Translations under genes and position numbers: made by a program
The notes under the pieces: model-generated
Seen by the model: only the letters and a program-made list of their open reading frames with translations
What the model was told of the DNA's origin: nothing
Database searches by the model: none
Origin: Bacteroidota bacterium
GTDB lineage: Bacteria > Bacteroidota > Bacteroidia > Chitinophagales > Chitinophagaceae
Direction of reading: 5' to 3'
Length of the DNA stretch: 9,795 nt
NCBI GenBank assembly: GCA_029778965.1
Contig: JAKPBL010000454.1
Location: 1-9,795 of the forward strand
In this document: positions 7,212-9,795 of the stretch, one piece after another
Position numbering within the stretch: position 1 is the stretch's first letter
How the letters are laid out: each line of letters opens with the position of its first letter

Positions 7212-7946
7212 TTACAATTCCTTTATTTTAATGTTCCGGAAAGCTATGCCTTTTGCCCAATCCTGCAAGCCGATCCGACCCTTTGTATATTTGCCGAACT
7301 CCGGAAAATGCTTGAAGTTGGTTTCGCTGATGGCAGCCGGCCAGGTAGAATCTCTAAAGTTCCGGGTAACCGTCAGAACGCCGTTCAGGTAAAATTCAAC
7401 CTGGCCGTTCTGCTGCTTAATGACCGACTGGTTCCATTCGGTGAAAGGCTTAACCGGCGCCTCGTTCAGGGGCGGCCCGAAACCAAACAAAGCGCCGGCG
7501 CGCTTTTCAGGCTTTGCATAATCGGGGTTACTGGTTTCCAGGAGCTGGTACTCCGGCCCGGTGGACCAGGCGGTATTTACACCCGGCAATTCAACCACGT
7601 TCACGAACACCCCGCTGTTGCCTCCCTGGGAAATCTTCCAGTCGAAGTGCAATTCAAAATTCTCGAACTCCCCGTCGCTGACAAGATCGCCGTGCTCGAA
7701 CGGATCGCGACCGGTATTACGCCGGCAAACCAATGCGCCGCTGTCTGCTATCCAGGCCGAGGGCGTATTGCCTTTGTTGTACAGGTGCCAGCCATTGGTC
7801 GTTTTGCCATCGAAAAGCAGTTTCCAGCCGTCTTTTTGTTCTTGTTCGGTCAGCCGGTTATTCGGATCACTCCCCGATTGACAGGCCCAGAGAGCGGCAG
7901 CAAAAAAACAGATCCAGACCGGGGTTACAGCAGCCCATCGTTTCAT
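7212..7946 (-). CDS. DUF1080 lipoprotein (3-keto-disaccharide hydrolase family)
   Basis: 244 residues. A lipoprotein signal ends at LWAC, with Cys22 as the likely lipidated residue, so the protein is membrane-anchored outside the cytoplasm. The rest is one DUF1080 (3keto-disac_hyd) concanavalin-like beta-sandwich: GWKLLFDGKTTNGW at 40-53, 'LVSDGEFENFELHFDWKI' at 88-105, GGNSGVFV at 108-115, GPEYQLLE at 130-137, EWNQSVI at 170-176, and the closing KGRIGLQDW...FRNIKIKEL at 222-244. Family members cleave glycosides previously oxidised at C3. The upstream Gfo/Idh/MocA oxidoreductase, 31 bases away, would make such a substrate, and the downstream isomerase-like protein would use the product. The closing motif reads LQDW where LQDHG is usual in my recollection of the family; this may be harmless or may change specificity. 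Length and start look normal. Confidence 0.9.
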   Translation of the reverse strand: MKRWAAVTPVWICFFAAALWACQSGSDPNNRLTEQEQKDGWKLLFDGKTTNGWHLYNKGNTPSAWIADSGALVCRRNTGRDPFEHGDLVSDGEFENFELHFDWKISQGGNSGVFVNVVELPGVNTAWSTGPEYQLLETSNPDYAKPEKRAGALFGFGPPLNEAPVKPFTEWNQSVIKQQNGQVEFYLNGVLTVTRNFRDSTWPAAISETNFKHFPEFGKYTKGRIGLQDWAKGIAFRNIKIKEL

Positions 7947-7977
7947 GTGTTTCTTGTATTACAGTTATAGCGTTTCC

Positions 7978-9372
7978 CTATCGCATGGCTACGGGGTCCC
8001 ACTTCATTATTTTCTTATTGAAATAGCTTTCATTGCAGGCCAATGCCGGGCCCGCCGCGCGAAAGCCGAATACAGCATCTTCCGTTACCGGCTTTCCTGT
8101 TCTTACCGCATCGAAAAAACCGGTGAAGTGATCGAGGTGCTCGTCGTACCCGTCGGGCACCCGGAAAACAACATCTTCTTTGCGTGGGGCCTTTCTTTGC
8201 GCCGCCGTCCACCTGGCATCGTATTCCTGCTGCAACTGCTGCTGCATGCGCTTCGGGAAAGTAAATACAGAGTCATACCCACCAAAGCCAGGCGCTTCGG
8301 GCATCAGGCTGTGCTTCACAAATATATCGTTGTCCCGTACCTCCATTACTCCCTCCGACCCTACCAGCCGTATAATCTCCTGTCCGCCGGTACCGCTGAT
8401 AAAATTCACCTGCAGGGTCAGTTGAAAGGCCCGGTGCTCTTTGCAGTCGGGGTACTGCATCACACCCGACATTACATCAGGCATATTCCGTCCATCTTTC
8501 CAATAGCTGAGCTGACCGGTGCTGTAAATGGATTCCGGCCCTTTGGAGCCGGTGATGAAATGAGTGCCACTCAGCAGGTGTACGAACAGATCGCCTGCTA
8601 CACCGGTTCCCACTTCTTTGAAAGCCCGCCACCAGAAAAATTTCTTGGCGTCGAACGCCATCTTCTGGGTGGCCTCAATAAAGGTGTCCCAATGGGTAGT
8701 AAGCGCATCGGCATCGGGGGGAATGGTATATTCCCAGGCCCCGATCGAGCTTTGCCGGTCATATACGGCATTCACCATGTTCAACGAACCGATCTCACCG
8801 GCGGCGAGCAGGTCGCGGGCTTTGGCATACCCGATGCTGCTTACCCGCTGGCTGCCCACCTGCAGCACTTTACCGGATTTCTGTGCAGCGGCGATTACCG
8901 GGTGGCCTTCACTCAACCGGAACACCATCGGCTTTTCACAATACACATGCTTGCCTTTTGCCAGCGCGTCGATGGTAATGCGCGCATGCCAGCAATCGGT
9001 AGTGCAGATCAGCACGGCATCGATGTCTTTCCGATCCAGCAACTCTTTATAATTGACCGTGGTGAACAGGTCTTTACCATGCAGTTCTTTCGCGTTCTCC
9101 AGTCGGCCGTTGTACAGGTCGCAAATCCCCGCCAACTCTACGCCCGGCACTTTCAGGGCCGTGTCGAGATCAAAATGTCCCTGCACGCCATAACCAATCA
9201 CGCCGATCCTGATCTTATCGTTCGGCGCGACGCGTCGTTCATAATGCAGCATCCGCTCTTCTGCCTTCTCACTCAATGCCAGCGAAACAAACGGTGCCGC
9301 GCCCAGTGCGAAGCTGGTGGCGCCGATTTGCTGCAGAAATTTTCTTCTTGAATTCAATGAATCTTTTTTCAT
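7978..9372 (-). CDS. Tat-exported Gfo/Idh/MocA family NAD(P)-dependent oxidoreductase
   Basis: 464 residues. The N-terminus is a twin-arginine signal (NSRRKFLQQIGATSFALGAAP), followed by the Rossmann fold with the nucleotide-binding GVIGYGVQG at 57-65 and an acidic turn at CDLYN (84-88). The CEKPM motif of the family is at 145-149; its Lys is normally part of the active site. The C-terminal alpha/beta domain holds GTGVAGDLFVH at 255-265, with Asp261 and His265 in the DxxxH arrangement expected for catalysis. Proteins of this exported type carry a tightly bound cofactor and oxidise or reduce sugar hydroxyl/keto groups. Placed first in a unit with a DUF1080 lipoprotein and an isomerase-like protein, the likely role is C3 oxidation of glycosides or reduction of 3-keto sugars. 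The ATG at 9372 gives a complete Tat signal. Confidence is high for family, moderate for reaction. Confidence 0.93.
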   Translation of the reverse strand: MKKDSLNSRRKFLQQIGATSFALGAAPFVSLALSEKAEERMLHYERRVAPNDKIRIGVIGYGVQGHFDLDTALKVPGVELAGICDLYNGRLENAKELHGKDLFTTVNYKELLDRKDIDAVLICTTDCWHARITIDALAKGKHVYCEKPMVFRLSEGHPVIAAAQKSGKVLQVGSQRVSSIGYAKARDLLAAGEIGSLNMVNAVYDRQSSIGAWEYTIPPDADALTTHWDTFIEATQKMAFDAKKFFWWRAFKEVGTGVAGDLFVHLLSGTHFITGSKGPESIYSTGQLSYWKDGRNMPDVMSGVMQYPDCKEHRAFQLTLQVNFISGTGGQEIIRLVGSEGVMEVRDNDIFVKHSLMPEAPGFGGYDSVFTFPKRMQQQLQQEYDARWTAAQRKAPRKEDVVFRVPDGYDEHLDHFTGFFDAVRTGKPVTEDAVFGFRAAGPALACNESYFNKKIMKWDPVAMR

Positions 9373-9405
9373 ACAAAAGCATTAAGAACCGCATAACCCA
9401 ACAAT

Positions 9406-9413
9406 CAATATTA
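9406..9413 (-). promoter_or_regulatory. Weak candidate -7 element upstream of the oxidoreductase gene
   Basis: The minus-strand octamer TAATATTG differs by one base from the Bacteroidota -7 consensus TAnnTTTG and sits 33 bases before the oxidoreductase ATG. The expected upstream -33 TTTG is not clear; only a T-rich run occurs there. The 78-base gap to the preceding gene leaves room for a promoter, but read-through from that gene is equally possible. Confidence 0.22.
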
Positions 9414-9450
9414 TCACTTTTTGCATAAAAAGCGACCATGTCATGCCGTT

Positions 9451-9795
9451 TTATAACTGCCGCAGGTAGCTGATCTTGGCCATCACATGGTCTTCCGATT
9501 GCTTCACCAGGCTCAGCGGATCAGTTATTGCGCGGTGGTTATAGATGAGGTACAGGAATGAAAGCGGTTTGTACTCCCATGAGAACCGGATGTTATAGGC
9601 CTGCGTATGATCGAGTGAGTTGTTCTGGTAGAAGCCGATCAGTTGCAGGCGCGGGTTCAGGGCAAACCGTCCCTGGATAATGTACAGGTCGACCGTTTTT
9701 TTACCCGCCAGGTCGCCCACCTGCTGCAGGTGGTTCTGGTTGAACTGCGCCAGGATGGAAATATGCGGAATGGGTGCGATCTGCAATTTTATATC
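9451..9795 (-). CDS. C-terminal end of a probable DUF5916-like outer-membrane beta-barrel protein (partial)
   Basis: The frame is open from the right edge to TAA at 9451 and encodes 114 residues, so only the C-terminus is visible; no real start is in the window. The sequence alternates polar and hydrophobic residues in short strands (HISILAQF, VDLYIIQGRFAL, LQLIGFYQ, YNIRFSWEY), the pattern of outer-membrane barrel hairpins. The closing 'RFSWEYKPLSFLYLIYN' strongly recalls the end of DUF5916/CBM9-type proteins of Bacteroidota, where a W.Y.P.S.LYL.YN strand recurs. That family's function is not well defined. The gene ends 78 bases before the oxidoreductase gene, on the same strand. A different barrel family remains possible because too little is visible. 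Confidence 0.6.
   Translation of the reverse strand, partial: DIKLQIAPIPHISILAQFNQNHLQQVGDLAGKKTVDLYIIQGRFALNPRLQLIGFYQNNSLDHTQAYNIRFSWEYKPLSFLYLIYNHRAITDPLSLVKQSEDHVMAKISYLRQL

Noticed and set aside
7119..7970. 283-codon plus-strand frame opposite the DUF1080 gene
   Set aside because: It is a shadow of the DUF1080 lipoprotein gene, is rich in Arg/Pro/Gly and matches no family I know.
7945..9351. 468-codon open frame on the plus strand opposite the oxidoreductase gene
   Set aside because: It mirrors a strong Gfo/Idh/MocA gene, has no recognisable domain, and such long antisense frames arise from GC-rich codon use on the coding strand.
9417..9432. CTTTTT-GCAT-AAAAAG hairpin between the DUF5916-like gene and the oxidoreductase gene
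   Set aside because: Only one G-C pair per stem and no U tract after it; too weak to call a terminator.

Overview
The window looks like a chromosomal segment of a Bacteroidota bacterium, most likely of the Chitinophagaceae type (Chitinophaga/Niastella/Terrimonas-like). This is inferred from protein style: an ECF sigma factor paired with a single-span anti-sigma-like protein, secreted TPR-CHAT proteins, DUF1080 lipoproteins, Tat-type Gfo/Idh/MocA proteins, and start sites with little Shine-Dalgarno signal. All genes I can support lie on the minus strand, so transcription runs from high to low coordinates. I see no tRNA, rRNA, CRISPR array, insertion sequence or attachment site, and no gene-free stretch over 300 bases.

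Right part (9795 to 6331), carbohydrate side. The C-terminal end of a beta-strand-rich, probably outer-membrane protein (DUF5916-like) enters from the right edge. It is followed by a compact three-gene unit: a Tat-exported Gfo/Idh/MocA oxidoreductase, a DUF1080 (3-keto-disaccharide hydrolase family) lipoprotein, and a Tat-exported sugar isomerase/epimerase-like TIM-barrel protein. Spacings are only 31 and 17 bases. This combination fits the oxidative route of glycoside handling, in which a glycoside is oxidised at C3 and the 3-keto sugar is then cleaved and processed outside the cytoplasm.

Left part (6281 to 1), signalling side. A large exported TPR-CHAT protein with an intact His/Cys protease dyad is followed by an ECF-type sigma factor and a membrane anti-sigma-like protein with an extracytoplasmic TPR-like tail. 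A second TPR-CHAT paralogue comes next and runs off the left edge. The sigma, anti-sigma and second CHAT genes are tightly packed (6 and 21 bases apart) and probably form an operon. The first CHAT gene has its own upstream region rich in inverted and direct repeats.

The most interesting reading is that the two predicted periplasmic caspase-like proteins control, or are controlled by, the sigma/anti-sigma pair. One possibility is that they cleave the anti-sigma protein in response to a signal sensed by their TPR arrays. That is an inference from gene order, domains and predicted location; nothing in the sequence proves cleavage.
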